Source: Lasiosphaeria ovina
Lineage: Eukaryota; Ascomycota; Sordariomycetes; Sordariales; Lasiosphaeriaceae
Length of the DNA stretch: 64,000 nt
Direction: 5' to 3'
Assembly: GCA_033439765.1 (NCBI GenBank)
Contig: JAULSN010000003.1
Location: forward strand, 5,208,001-5,272,000
Each line of letters opens with the position of its first letter. Position 1 is the stretch's first letter. The position numbers were made by a program, and so were the translations under genes. Under the pieces are notes generated by a model that was not told where the DNA came from, did no database searches, and was given only the letters and a program-made list of their open reading frames with translations. This document shows positions 12,201 to 24,499 of the stretch, in pieces.

Positions 12201-13026
12201 CCTAGGGTAAGTGGACTCCCTCCTAGGGACCGAGTCGGTATATATAATAGGGGCTATAAGTAAGAAAGAACTAGGATTACTCTTTAAATATCTAGGAGGG
12301 TAAGCCTTTACTATTAGTTATACTCTAATAAATAATGGACTTTCCTTAACTATAAATAATATACTCGTCGACTTTAGAGTAAATAAATACCTCTTTATTA
12401 ACCGAATATTCGTATAATAATTATATAAAATAATATAAGCTAACTCGACGATCGACCCTTACGTATAAGAAGTAGGAGGGTTCGATAATAAATCCCGTTA
12501 AAAAATCGATATATTCTTAAACGCCGACTTTATCGTATAGAACCGTATAATTAAAGAAGAACGCTTTATCGAAATCGACTATATTTATAAAGTTATAATC
12601 GGTCGGAAGTAGCTAGATTATTATAATATCTTAATTAATACGAAGCGCTACCGTCTTCTATTTCTGGAGAGCTAGGAACTCGATCCGAGTTAGTAGAATA
12701 CTATTCCTATAGACTAGTCTTTAGTAGCCTCCGTTCCTAATATAGACTATTAATAGGACGCCTATCGACGGAACGAGCTCCTAGAGAAAGAGGATAAGCG
12801 TCGCCGAGACGGCCGGCTCGTACGGGCCCGTATAGACAAGCTCGAACGCTAGAACTAGAATAACTTTATAGTTCATAATCCTAAGGAAGAACTCACCCCG
12901 ACGAGAGCTACTCCGAGTTTTAGACCTACCCTCCTCTAGAGGTTAGTACGATAAGTCAACGGTAATCGTACTAAGCGGGAATATAACCGTATAGAGAGAG
13001 AACTTAATCTATTATAGAAGGAGTAG
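12201..13026 (+). pseudogene. Gypsy-1 protease region, truncated
   Basis: The frame after Gag reads LTINNILVDFRVNKYLFIN, in the position of the retroviral-type aspartic protease, then a charged spacer with RRNELLEKEDKRRRDGRLV. An equivalent segment exists in Gypsy-2 near 26580-27250. The frame ends where the Copia-2 LTR starts. Confidence 0.6.
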
Positions 13027-13804
13027 TGTTGGTTTTTAATATATATATTTTTTACCTTATATAAAATAAACGATATAAAAAGAACTATAAGAGGTAAAAA
13101 TATATAATAAATATATTTATACTGCTTACGTAATAATACAACTATAAATAATTGTGGGTCTCTTACATAAGCAATCTTATGTAAGCTGCAAAGCTTACAT
13201 ACACAACGACCTACACCTTACACAACGTAATGCAACCACAACCACTCAATGCCCCGCGTATACGGTCTTTGGAATCGATCCAACTGCCACAGGTGTTGGC
13301 CCCGCACGGCCAGGGCAGTAGGCGACCTTCAGGCAACCGGTTCCAACAGCCAGGCCGCTCACAGGGCCACCTGGCCGCGGACCGGGCCACCTGCCGGCCA
13401 CCTGCAACAGGCCCGGGCCAACTAGCCGCAGGCCCTGCCGGGCCGGCTACGACCTTGGCCAACGATCCTCTGTTGGCTTCAGACCGTTGTTCGAAGTGTT
13501 GAACAGAGCCGAGTTCCGTTCAACCGAGTCCACACAAGCTGGTATAATAAGGGGACCATTTTCCCACCTTTGTATTTAGAAGAATAGGATCTCAATTAGT
13601 CTTCGACCAATCACAACAATCTAAATACCATTCTGCTCCACTTTTTCTGCTCTTCATTATCATCCATTCTGCCATCCTTCACCGCCTTCGAATCTATCTC
13701 ACGGAAGCTCCAAACCTTACCTTCCGTTAAAACCTTTCCATAACTACCACTCTTCCAACTGCTTGAAAACTAATTAATGCTCTATCGATATAACCTCTTC
13801 AACA
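13027..13804 (+). repeat. Copia-2 5' LTR
   Basis: A 778-bp LTR beginning TGTTGG and ending TTCAACA. The same LTR occurs inverted at 23605-31296, split there by Gypsy-2. It has little RIP and a GC-rich centre, in contrast to the Gag that follows. A purine-poor 3' third could hold the promoter; the exact transcription start cannot be told. Confidence 0.85.
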
Positions 13805-14752
13805 AAGATATATACCGACGAAGATAAGTTTAGAGGCGAACGCTACGATATTTTGGACTCGAAAGTCAAGATCTTCGGAGCGTACTACTAGATCATCGGT
13901 ATCCCTCAATAGCTATATTATAAGGTATACTCAGTCATACTTAAGGATAGAGCTAAATAGTTCTATTTCGACCGGTTAATATAGGAGAACCTTACTTTTA
14001 ACGAGATAATTAACCGAACTAGAGTATTCTTCTATTCTATAGAGGATCGTTAGATATACCTCTAAGAGTAGCGATCTACGACCTTCATTCGTATTATTAA
14101 AGAGAACCCCGATAAGGATCTATTATAGTACTTCGATATCCTCGTTAATAAGCTATAGAAGATCTTTAAAGGACTCGTAGGTAGAACGCCCGTAGGCATA
14201 TACCGAATAGATAAAGATCTAGCCGAATAGCTACTTAACGTATATTAGGGTATTAAAGTATATAAGCTAGTATCGATAAAACCAGCTTCTACCTTCGAGA
14301 GCGTTATCTCCGATTTGAGGAACGCTATAGGCATATACATACGCTTTAAGAAGACTACCCTATAGTAATATAACGTTAACGAGGAAGACTTAGGTTAATA
14401 CTAGGTTAATCGACGATATAAAGGCGGACGGTCTAGTAGAGGAGGCTCCCGAACGAGCTCTCGGAGCGGTAGATTATATAATGGACTATATAATAATGGC
14501 CCCCGTAAACTATTTAATAATAGTAACAAGAAGTACTTCGTATACGGAAAATAGGGCTATTAGTCGAAAAAGCACCCGATTTCTAAACGCCGATCAAGGC
14601 ATAACTAGTAGCGACGATATATATAGGCGAACGATAAAGAAGAGGATGATTTTACGTTATTCCTATTCGATTACGAAGGCATGGACCCCGGCGATTAGGA
14701 TCTTATAGAGGAAGAAAAGACTACTAGTATAGGAATAACCGATCAATTAGAG
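13805..14752 (+). pseudogene. Copia-2 Gag
   Basis: Starts right behind the LTR and reads DKFRGERYDILDSKVKIFG, the opening typical of fungal Ty1/Copia Gag. It ends with an Arg/Gly/Ser-rich segment and FVYGKQGYQSKKHP, a zinc knuckle whose Cys codons were mutated to Tyr. Stops at former CAG/CAA/TGG codons are frequent. The rest of the element (integrase, RT) is not found downstream, so the element is truncated at about 14.75 kb. Confidence 0.75.
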
Positions 14753-14992
14753 TTACGGAGGCTGAGGCGGCTCGGCGGGCCGCATAGCCCTAATTAGTCA
14801 GTTAGGAAGAATAGTAGGCCTGGCCCGGACACACGGGTCAGCTGCCCTAGCACGTGACCTTAGTATGTACGGACCATCTACCCTATGGATAGCCCACTCC
14901 CCCAAAACCACCAAGCACCCTATAACCCTAGTAAATAGAATAGAGTAGAGATAAATGAACATACCACTAATCTCCTAACCACCCCTTTCGTA
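14753..14992 (-). repeat. Possible LTR of an unassigned Gypsy element
   Basis: A low-RIP block of about 240 bp with short inverted ends (TTACGGA and TTTCGTAA), lying directly beyond the integrase end of the minus-strand Gypsy fragment at 15.0-16.1 kb. Position and ends suggest its 3' LTR. No second copy is present in the window, so this is tentative. Confidence 0.35.
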
Positions 14993-16110
14993 ACGGTTAC
15001 TATAGTGACTATTATAAATGACCTTATTATTCTAATAATCTCCTTTAATTATTTATAATATAAGTTAATATACTTCTAAAAGACCTTAATAAACTTTATA
15101 ACGTCCTAAGTCTCTTTAAAAGGAATAAAGTACGAGTACTTCGTAAATCGGTCTATTATTATTTATACTATATTATAAACTACGTCCGTAACCGGGTTTA
15201 TTAATAGTAATAGCTTTATAATAAAGTCTATTATAATTAAGATAAATAGATCTTCTACGACTAGAAGTAGTTCTAAGAGTCCGTACGGTATATACCGTTT
15301 CGCCTTATTCTTATAATACTCCTCGTATTCTACTAGTACCTCCTTTACTTTAGCTCTAATATTAGGGAAGTCGTACTATTATTAGATTCTCGTAAGTATT
15401 TTAGCTTATCCGAGATATCTATTAAGTTTAATATTATATTACTCTTAGATTAACTCCGCTTAATTATTAGAATATATATATATCTTATTATTATACTAAA
15501 CTTTACTTAGACCGTTAATAATAATACCGAACGGTAAGTCTTATTCCTCCTTTAGGATATAAGCCTTAAACTAGTATTCTTTATTATTTACCTATTCTAT
15601 ATAATAAACTATATAAATATCGTACTAGTCTTTAATAGGGTACCTAAGTACTTCCCTATCTTCTTATAAAAGGAGTAGTAATTCCGCCTTTTCTCCTTAG
15701 ACCTAATAGTCCGGTCTTCTATTAAGAGCGTCCGCCCGAACGTTCTCCGTTCCTTTAACGTAGTAGACCTCGAAGTTAAAGGGTACGAGGAACTCTACTT
15801 AACGTACTTATTTATTATTAAGTTTCTACTTCCTAGCCTATTACTAAAGGTTATAATAATCCGTATATACCTTAATAGGTTATTCCATTCCGTTAAGGTA
15901 GGGTTACTAGTCTTTAAAAGTATAAATAATCGACCTTAACTCCTTATTATACGTCTACTAGTTCTCCTTTAGTCCTTTAAACGCCTTAGAGATATAGGTA
16001 ATTAGGTAGTTTTAGCCGTTATATTTCTATTTAAGGACTACTCTTATAACGTAATCCGAAGTATCCGTCTCGACTTTAAAAGGCTTATTAAAGTCTAGTA
16101 ATTTTAGTAC
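14993..16110 (-). pseudogene. Gypsy RNase H-integrase fragment
   Basis: On the minus strand, from 16110 downwards, the frame reads LKLLDFNKPFKVETDTSDYV and then an RNase H body including VRADALNRRPDYQ, the usual Gypsy signature after RNase H. Integrase-like sequence follows, with PYGLLELLLV and IIIDFIIKL, close to the catalytic core entry. RIP stops are everywhere. The upstream part of this element is cut by the Copia-1 LTR at 16111. Confidence 0.7.
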
Positions 16111-16854
16111 TATTAAACTGCGTTCCTGTATAGGCCTGAACTCAGCACCTATATAGGGTGCGTAGGGCAGCAGGCGCAGCGGAAGCAAGGCGTATAGCGT
16201 GTGCCGGGAACCAAGTACAGGGTAGGTCGATCAAGTGCAGGGTAGACTGTAGGGAACTATGCCCTACGGTCCGATATAATAGTGCTTCTGCAAGGCACTG
16301 AGGGAAGCAGGCTGACTAACTATAGGTCTGTAGAACTCTGCTACAGGCCTGCCACTCAGACTGTGAGGACTCTGCTCAGTAGTCTACCTCGTAGGCTGTA
16401 GGGGACTCTGCCCTACAGTCAGGGTCTTCGGGACTAACTATGGGTACTAAAGAAGACGGAGAGGAGTTATATTATAGAAGAAGTATAGTATAAAGAGTGG
16501 TGAGTATAGTACTTGCTTATTGCTTTCTTTTATACTCATAATAAGAGGCTTGCTTACTTTTAGAAAGGAAATCTATCTAAGGGAAAGGACAGGTCTATAT
16601 AGACCTAAGGTAGGCCCTCTAGAAGGTTCTAAGGGCCCACAGGCCGCGTAAGCGGCCCTATAGACTACGGTACTCCTAGACCTATAGAAGGTTCGAGAGG
16701 GTGCTATAGGGCTATCTAAATAATCTCGGTATAGCGCCTTCAGCACCCCCACAATAACCATAACGCTCATAATACCAATATAGCCACTATGGTGCCCTAT
16801 AGCCTAGGGCCCTACAGGGACCTTATTACCTCAGTAACTAGCCACACTTTAATA
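16111..16854 (-). repeat. Copia-1 3' LTR
   Basis: 744 bp. In window orientation it starts TATTAAACTG and ends CTTTAATA, RIP versions of TGTTGAA and TTTAACA. It is more RIP-mutated than its partner at 21883-22641. Confidence 0.85.
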
Positions 16855-18650
16855 CCCCCTCTATGGCTGTACTAGGTACAGGAGGCCCCCTCTATGCTTT
16901 AGGGGGCTTAGAGAGGTTAAGTAGTACTAAGAACCTCTCAAACTTAGTATACGGTAGGGCCTTCGTAAGTCCGTCAGCGGGCATGTCCTCTATAGGCATA
17001 TAGTCCATAGTGATGCTGCCCTCTATAACACTCTCCTTTAGCCCCTAGAATCGTATAAGCGTATACTTTGTACGGTTGTGGTGTTTGGGGTTGTGGGCAG
17101 TATCTATAGCACCTGTGTTATCGCTTTTCAGGGGTATAGGGCCTTATAGACGTTGCTGTATTTCGGTAAACAGTCCTCTTAACCACTGAGCCTCTTTACT
17201 AGCTTCGGTGAGTGTAGTGTATTCAGCTTCCAAGGTTGAGTAAGCCACTATATTTGCCCGCTTAGACTTCCAACTTATAGGGCTTTTTCTAATGGTAAAA
17301 AGGTAACCGTAGGTCGAGCGAGCTATAGTCTTACAGCCGGCCCAGTCACTATTAGAGTACCCTTTAGGGGCTAGGCTACTACAGGGACCGTACTAAATAA
17401 CGAGGTCTCGGGAGCCGTATAGGTAGCTCAACAGCTTCTTAGCTGCCTTGAGGTGCCCTATAGTAGGCTCCTATAACTGCCTAGATAGCCAACCTATACT
17501 GAAAGCGATATTAGGTCGGGTCTACGTAGCAGCGTATATAGCGGTACCGATCAGGCGTTAGTAGAGCTTCTTTTCAGAGGCGTTAAGCGGTTGGCCAGGC
17601 GAATTAGGCCCTATAAGGCCCGGGGAAAGCGGTATTTTGGGTCCAGTGGTGCTGAGTCTGAAGTACTCGACTGCCTCTGTAATATAGGCGCGTTGGTGAA
17701 GCCAGAGCAGTCTTTTAGTGCGTTGGCGGACGACTTCAATACCGAGGAAGTACTAGGCAGGCCCTAAGTCTTCAATATCATAGGCCTAGGCTAACTATCG
17801 TTTCAGGGCGTTAACTTTCGTTATAGAGGGTCCGACTAGCAGGCAGTCGTCTACGTAGCTGATTACGTAGATCTGGAGCTCCCTACTATAATAGGTGGCT
17901 ACGTTAGAGGCTAGGGGACTATAACCTAGGCTCTTTAATAGGGTAGAGAGCTTTTATTACCATAGGTAGGGTGCCTGCTTTAGGCCGTATAGGGACTTCT
18001 TCAGCAGTATAACTTGGTCCTACGTAGGGTCCCAGCCTAACTACTTTAGTAGTTCTGCAGCCTACGGACTACTAAGACTATATTCGTATAGGCCTTCCGG
18101 GAGCTCTATATAGAGGTCCACGTCAGTATCTGAATTCAGGAAGGCCCCTACGAAGTCGATTTATTCGATTTCTAAGTCTAGTAGGGCCGCTATAACGAGT
18201 ATTACCCGCTAGGTTAGTGGTGCTGAAGTGGTTATAAAGGTCTCTGTAAAATCGGTTCTAGGGACCTACTGGAAGCCTCTCACAACGAGCCGGGCCTTGA
18301 ACTTGACTATGACGCCCTATGGATTTTTCTTTGCCCTTATAACCCACCGGCTGGTTATAGGGGTCTTTGGGGCCTTAGAGCGGGCAACGAAGTAGAAGGT
18401 CTTCGTTTTTAGTAGCTATTCAAGCTCCTTGAAGAACGCCGGGAGCTACTATGCCTTCAGGGGGTGTTTAAGGGCCTATTTGAAGGTAGTGGGCTCGTCA
18501 GACCTACTACCTTTAGCTCTCTTTACCTTGTAGCAGGCGGATTCAGCGCACTTAACAACTAAGTAAGTTACTAGTTCACTGGTATCCATAGGGTCCAGGC
18601 GCTGGAATTGCTCTCGTTAGGCCTTTATAGCCTATGGAAGCGGTATTTCC
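16855..18650 (-). pseudogene. Copia-1 reverse transcriptase and RNase H
   Basis: Read on the minus strand: RWVIRAKKNP and FKARLVVRGF open the Copia RT; SLYGLKQAP and YVISYVDDCLLVG contain the YVDD catalytic motif; RLIGTAIYA and IAYSTLEAEYTTLTEASKEA mark the connection and RNase H; TKYTLIRF and PADGLTKALP close the polyprotein. This is the standard Copia layout and near complete. A number of TAG/TAA codons at former Gln codons break the frame, so no full product can be made. Confidence 0.85.
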
Positions 18651-20560
18651 AGGCGTTTGAATTCCTGCTCAGGGGCTAACTCAGGGGCTGACTTAGGGAC
18701 TCTTATAGGCTCAGGGGCTCGCTCAGGGGCTCGCTCAGGGGCTTGCTCAGAGACTCTTGCAGGCTCAGGGGCTCGCTCAGGGGCTTGCTTAGGGGCATCG
18801 TCTTCAGCTTCTTCTTCTACTTCAGGGAGTAGAAGGGAGCCTATAGGCTTAGAAGGCCCCTGAATCTGGGTAACAGGGTCTTCATATAGCTTAACGAAGG
18901 TGGTTTTGACGATTCTTCGGCCCCCTAGCCATACTAGGTAAGTTTGGTGCCCTAGTACAGCCAGTAGCTTCCCTTTCTCTCCTTTAGGGGCGAGCTTTTC
19001 CGCTATAACTCGGCGTTCAGGGGGTATAAGCACTAGACAATCGGTGCCTATAGCCCTATAGTCCTCAAGACTGGGTATATAAGGTGCTTAAGAGGGTACG
19101 AGTTCGTCGTTAAAGAGTTAGAAGGCCGTGAGTTCCTTAGAGCTATTAGCAGTCCTATTAATAAGCTATAATACAGGCTCTATAACGTAGCCCTAGAGAG
19201 TGGGTGGTAGCCTAGAAGCTACTATAGTAGCTCTAAGGCGCTCTAGAAGGACTCGTATAGAGCGTTCAGGTAGGCCGTTTTGGTAGTAAGTATAGGGGCT
19301 AGATTCACTATAGGCGATGCCCTTTTTAGCGAAGTAAGGCAGTGCCCTTTTGATTTCAGTACCTCCGTCGTAGTGGACCTCTATAGGGTAGCGCTTATAG
19401 GTATTATAGAGGCCCTCTATAACTGACTAAACTGCTGGGGCTGCCTCGTCCTTGGATTTTAGTAGCCTAAGCAGCCGAAAGCGTGTCTTTCGATCTACTA
19501 GAAGAAGGCCGTAGGGCTTATTATTTAGCGGTATAGGCCGAATAACGAAGACATCCCCCTCTAGGCGGCCTAGTACGTATGGTGGATCGGTAATAGGCCT
19601 TTTAGAAGGTCTTCGAAGGATTTTAGCGGCGTTATAGCTCTTATAGACGAAGTCCTTAGGCTAGATCTTCTGAAAGTTAGGTATACCCTTAGTGATTAAG
19701 GTAGTCTTTTTTAGAAGGTCTAGGCCTATATATCCTAGGCGGATATGCTAGAGGTAGGCAGACTTTATTAGGGCCTCTGAAGGAGCTTTTAAGGCAGTTA
19801 TGGACTTCGGAGTAGTGGTAGAAGGCACTACGGCCCACTCTATAGCTATGACCCCCTCTGTGGATTTAGGGGTTGTCGCTACCCCCTCTATGGGTTCAGG
19901 GGCTTCAGAGGTAGTAGAGCTATTATAGTACTGCTAAATCGTTCCGTAGGCCTATCGTTGAGGCCTATAGCGGGTCTGAACCTTCTGGCCTCTAGTAACG
20001 AGGAAGAAGCCTGATTTTTAGAAGTCTAATAACGCTATAAGCTTCCTTAAAGTAGTATAAATCTTCTACTTAATAAGGGTGCTACCTAACTTATAAAGCC
20101 TCTAGCCACTGACGATGTTGAGCGGGAAGCTTAGAATATAGAGGGTCTCTTTAAGAGAGATCGAGCTATACTAGGCTTTGCCCTCTATAAGCCCTGTGAA
20201 GAATTCGACCTTTATAATGCCTATACCCTGTGGCTGAACTAAGCCACCACCTATTTTAATAAGTCCTAGCGTAGTTGAACGCTATAGCTCGGTAAATAGG
20301 CTCTTATTAGTACAAATGTATACTATAGAGCCTGTATCGAAGAGCTACTCGCTATTATTATGGGTGTGGTAGTTGAATTTAGGGGTAGGTTCAGAGGTAG
20401 GCTCAGGGGCTTCCTCAGGCTCAGAGTCGTCTAGGGAGGTGCTATATAGGGTTCTAGACTTAAGGTTATAGCTTATAGCGAAGGCTTCGTTAGCAGGGGG
20501 CTCTAGCGGTTCGTTAGGCGGTTCAGGGGTTGAGGACCTAGAAGAAAGGTCTTTAGGGGG
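18651..20560 (-). pseudogene. Copia-1 protease and integrase
   Basis: The minus-strand frame shows LFDTGSIVYICTN, the aspartic protease motif in its altered Copia form, then an integrase with the catalytic-core pieces GLLLVDRKTRFRLL, EVHYDGGTEIKRAL and YYQNGLPERSIRVLLERL. The longest intact piece, 18632-19033, is the post-integrase region with EKLAPKGEKGKLLAVLG and a Pro/Glu/Ala-rich repeat. Scattered stops make it inactive. Confidence 0.85.
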
Positions 20561-21627
20561 TCTTCAGTATTGAAGGACTCTATATTCGACTTTCTAGGGT
20601 CCCTCTAAGGGTCTTGGGCTGTCTTTTTACTACCTTAACCTTTTGAATCGTCCTTTTTACCGTTCTTACGGTTCTTAGACTCCTATTTCTTCCCCTACGG
20701 GCCCTACTTATAGCGGGCCTATAAGGTAAGATACTACTGGCTAGTAGAAGACGCGGAATTCCGGGCTTCTGCCAGTAGATCTTCCTGAAAATACAGAAGG
20801 CTTAGTCGTGTGAGCTTGCCCTCTATATTATAGAGCTACTATTCCTGCCGTAATAGTCCTTTATAGCGCTTAGCCTACTACGGAAAGTGTCCTTCTAGGA
20901 CGTAGAAGTAGTAGTTAATTTGATCGATTTCAACGATCTCAACCCTTAGACCTGCTAGACGGCTTATTATAGTATTAAACTTAACGTTAAAGTCCACTAT
21001 AGTAAGGCTACCGTCGAACTATAGCGAGTGAAACTCGCTATAAAGGTCGTTTCGAAGCACTGACTGTGCAGGTGTATACTGTAGCTTTAGGCGCCTAAAG
21101 GCCACGGCAGGGTCGGTCTCGTACGCTATGGTAGAGAGGGGTCCTTCCTTTAGGGTATTCCGTAGGGTTAATAGCAGGGCTGCCTTCTATGGATTAGACA
21201 GTCTGGTACTAACTAATTCAAGGTCGTTAAGGAATTTAGGGATCTATAGAGCCCTGAACTAAATGGAGATGGCCTGGAACTACTATTAGTAATTCTCAGG
21301 CCCTGAAAGGCGTTGTTTTTCAGCTAAGTTTAGGGACTGCTTAGCTAGTTCCCTGACGGTAAGACTGCTGAAGTCCTTTATAGGCCGTGGAGTAGGTGCC
21401 GGAATAGGGGTCTGCACTGGTGGTGCCTCTGTTGTAGGCTGTTGGTGCTATTATTGGTGCTGCTCCGGTTGTTGCGTGGCCTGTAAGAGGGAAAACAACC
21501 TTTCTATTTGGCTAGTCAAAGTATGAATCTGGTTCTATAGGCCCTATAACGTAGGACCTGAGTAGGCCGTAGTCTCTGCTATAGGGCCCTCGGGAGAGGT
21601 TATCCGGTATCCGTCGAAGTCGGACAT
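20561..21627 (-). pseudogene. Copia-1 Gag
   Basis: The frame starts at an ATG at 21627-21625 (MSDFDGYRIT) not far inside the 5' LTR. A Gln/Pro-rich segment precedes a capsid-like part with LSGPENY, IPKFLNDLELV and EFHSLQFDGSLTIVDF, followed by a lysine-rich tail. Several former Gln codons are now stops. It lies in the first position expected for Copia. Confidence 0.75.
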
Positions 21628-21882
21628 GGTGGCTCAGGGAGGGTCCGGAAGCGTAGGAAGGCCTATTGGAAGTCTGAGTCGTAGGGAGGTTCAGGGGGTT
21701 TGGTGCCCTGATCCGTAGGAAATTCAGGGGTACTGTGCTCCCTGAAGCGTAGGGGGTTCAGGGGTACTGTGCCCTCCTAAACGGTGGTTTTGGCGAAAGA
21801 ATTCAGGGGTTCTATGTCCCCTAAGGAAGCCGAAGGTCTGGCAGGGTTCCCGGGTAGTAGCTACTAACCCGGGCTTATAACC

Positions 21883-22641
21883 TATTGAACTGCGTTCTTA
21901 TATAGGCCTGAACTCAGCACCTATACAGGGTGCGCAGGGCAGCAGGCGCAGCGGAAGCAAGGCGTGTAGCGTATATCGGGAACCAAGTGCAGGGTAGGTC
22001 GATTAAGTGCAGGGTAGACTGTAGGGAACTGTGCCCTACGGTCCGATATAACAGTGCTTCTGCAAGGCACTGAGGGAAGCAGGCTGACTGACTACAGGTC
22101 TGTAGAACTCTGCTACAGGCCTGCCACTCAGACTGTGAGGACTCTGCTCAGCAGTCTACCTCGTAGGCTGTAGGGGACTCTGCCCTACAGTCAGGGTCTT
22201 CGGGACCAACTATGGGTGCTGAAGAAGACGGAGAGGAGTTGTATTATGGAAGAAGTATAGTACAAAGAGTGGTGAGTGCAGTACTTGCTTATTGCTTTCT
22301 TTTATACTCATAATAAGAGGCTTGCTTGCTTGCTTACTTGAAGGAAATCTATCTAAGGGAAAGGACAGGTTTATATAGACCTAAGGTGGGCTCTCTAGAA
22401 GGTTCTAGAGGCCTACAGGCTCCGTAGACAGCTCTGTATTCTATAGTCTTCTAGTGGGCTTGTCTTACGTATGCCAAGACGTATAGGGGTTTCGAGAGGG
22501 TGCTGTGGGGCAAAGTAAACAATCTAGGTATAGCGCCCTTAGCACTACACAACAGCCACAACACTCACAACTTCAACACAGCTACTGTAGTGCCCTGTAC
22601 TTCAGGACCCTATAACCATAGTAACTAGCTATACTTTAACA
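21883..22641 (-). repeat. Copia-1 5' LTR
   Basis: 759 bp, ending CTTTAACA in window orientation. Nearly identical to the solo LTR at 22750-23495 (inverted) and to the 16111-16854 copy apart from transitions. Confidence 0.9.
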
Positions 22642-22744
22642 CTAGGCTTTAATAAAGTTATCCTATTAGTAAACGACCTCCTTAAGGGCCCGTTAGAGGT
22701 TCTCCTTTATAGAATAATCCGAACCGATAGTAGATATTCCTTCG
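22642..22744 (-). pseudogene. Gypsy-1 copy B, Gag piece
   Basis: The reverse complement matches 10424-10530 of copy A. It is the continuation of the Gag piece at 23501-23599, from which it is separated by a solo LTR. It is cut on the left by the Copia-1 LTR. Confidence 0.75.
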
Positions 22745-23500
22745 GTTATTGTTAAAGTATGGCTAGTTACTAGGGTTGTAGGTCCTGAAGTGCAGGGCAC
22801 TGCAGTAGCTGTGTTGGAGTTGTGAGTGTTGTGGCTGTTGTGTAGTGCTAAGGGCGCTATACCTAGATTGTTTACTTTGCCCCACAGCACCCTCTCGAAA
22901 CCCCTATACGTCTTGGCACACGTAAGACAAGCCCACTAGAAGACTATAGAATACAGAGCTGTCTACGAAGCCTGTGGGCCTCTAGAACCTTCTAGAGAGC
23001 CCACCTTAGGTCTATATAGACCTGTCCTTTCTCTTAGATAGATTTCCTTAAGCAAGCAAGCCTCTTGTTGTGAGTATAAAAGAAAGCAACAAGCAAGCAT
23101 TGCACTCACCACTCTTTGTACTATACTTCTATAATACAACTCCTCTCCGTCTTCTTCAGCACCCACAGTTGATCCCGAAGACCCTGACTGCAGGGCAGAG
23201 TCCCCTACAGCCTACGAGGTAGACTGCTGAGCAGAGTCCTCACAGTCTGAGTGGCAGGCCTGTAGCAGAGTTCTACAGACCTGTAGTCAGTCAGCCTGCT
23301 TCCCTCAGTGCCTTGCAGAAGCACTGTTGTATCGGACCGTAGGGCACAGCTCCCTACAGTCTACCCTGCACTTGATCGACCTACCCTGCACTTGGTTCCC
23401 GATATACGCTACACGCCTTGCTTCCGCTGCGCCTGCTGCCCTGCGCACCCTGTATAGGTGCTGAGTTCAGGCCTATACAGGAACGTAGTTCAACAGTTAT
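22745..23500 (-). repeat. Solo Copia-1 LTR with GTTAT target duplication
   Basis: A single LTR of 746 bp (22750-23495), opposite in window orientation to the LTRs of the full Copia-1. It begins TGTTAAAG and ends GTTCAACA and is flanked by the 5-bp direct repeat GTTAT at 22745-22749 and 23496-23500. The flanks join to give continuous Gypsy-1 Gag, proving a simple insertion followed by LTR-LTR recombination. It is almost free of RIP. Confidence 0.92.
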
Positions 23501-23599
23501 ATAGGGGACTTCCCTATAGGTTTATACCACTTAGTACGATTCCTTTTATACGGTCGTTAGGTTCTGGTTTCGTATAACTAGTACGTACCCTTCTTTACG
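23501..23599 (-). pseudogene. Gypsy-1 copy B, start of Gag
   Basis: The reverse complement matches 10310-10424 of copy A. On its other side the ATAGT duplication and a Copia-2 solo LTR interrupt it. Confidence 0.75.
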
Positions 23600-24166
23600 A
23601 TAGTTGTTGAAGAGGTTATATCGATAGAGCATTAATTAGTTTTCAAGCAGTTGGAAGAGTGGTAGTTATGGAAAGGTTTTAACGGAAGGTAAGGTTTGGA
23701 GCTTCCGTGAGATAGATTCGAAGGCGGTGAAGGATGGCAGAATGGATGATAATGAAGAGCAGAAAAAGTGGAGCAGAATGGTATTTAGATTGTTGTGATT
23801 GGTCGAAGACTAATTGAGATCCTATTCTTCTAAATACAAAGGTGGGAAAATGGTCCCCTTATTATACCAGCTTGTGTGGACTCGGTTGAACGGAACTCGG
23901 CTCTGTTCAACACTTCGAACAACGGTCTGAAGCCAACAGAGGATCGTTGGCCAAGGTCGTAGCCGGCCCGGCAGGGCCTGCGGCTAGTTGGCCCGGGCCT
24001 GTTGCAGGTGGCCGGCAGGTGGCCCGGTCCGCGGCCAGGTGGCCCTGTGAGCGGCCTGGCTGTTGGAACCGGTTGCCTGAAGGTCGCCTACTGCCCTGGC
24101 CGTGCGGGGCCAACACCTGTGGCAGTTGGATCGATTCCAAAGACCGTATACGCGGGGCATTGAGTG

Positions 24167-24419
24167 TGTCACGGTCGGCACCAGCGCCAAGGCCCCACCA
24201 CGGATTTAAGCTCATTACTAGCCCCGATTAGGATTAGTCGCACGTGACCTCCCGCAAGCCCCAGAGGTCCGTGCTCCCTGAGCCCTAGCCCATACTTACC
24301 CCGCGACCACAATCGCACCTTTATAGATTTTCTTCCTTTCTTCTTCACCTTAGAATCCTTAGACTATAGTATAGCTATATTAGCGATCCTTTTCCTAGTT
24401 GCTATTAACCGCTATCATA
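24167..24419 (+). repeat. Gypsy-2 5' LTR
   Basis: Begins TGTCACGGTCGG, ends GCTATCATA (a RIP form of ATCACA). Close to the 3' LTR and to the solo LTR at 45723-45975. Confidence 0.95.
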
Positions 24420-24499
24420 TTATTCTAAGGTTAATATCCACCGCCTAGGAAGGCTTTCTAATATCCTACCGACCTAAAGAAGAAGAAACCGACTAATAA

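Larger units (their letters stand above)
9982..13026 (+). mobile_element. Gypsy-1 retrotransposon, copy A, 3'-truncated
   Basis: The LTR begins TGTCACGGCAGG at 9982 and extends to roughly 10225. The same LTR occurs inverted at 31302-31637 (copy B). Behind it lie a Gag frame and a protease-like region, both full of RIP stops. The element stops at 13026, where a Copia-2 LTR begins, so reverse transcriptase, RNase H and integrase are missing here. Confidence 0.8.
16111..22641 (-). mobile_element. Copia-1 retrotransposon, full length
   Basis: A 6.5-kb Ty1/Copia element on the minus strand, bounded by direct LTRs at 21883-22641 (5') and 16111-16854 (3'). Order on the minus strand is Gag, protease, integrase, RT, RNase H, as in Copia. 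RIP damage is moderate: many CAG/CAA codons became TAG/TAA but long frames survive. No matching target duplication flanks it: the left neighbour is Gypsy RNase H-integrase and the right neighbour is Gypsy-1 Gag. A rearrangement or recombination between copies is therefore likely. Confidence 0.9.

Noticed and set aside
13211..13502. Overlapping frames within LTR
   Set aside because: Both frames lie inside a Copia-2 LTR and recur in its inverted copy at 23907-24231; GC-rich LTR shadow.
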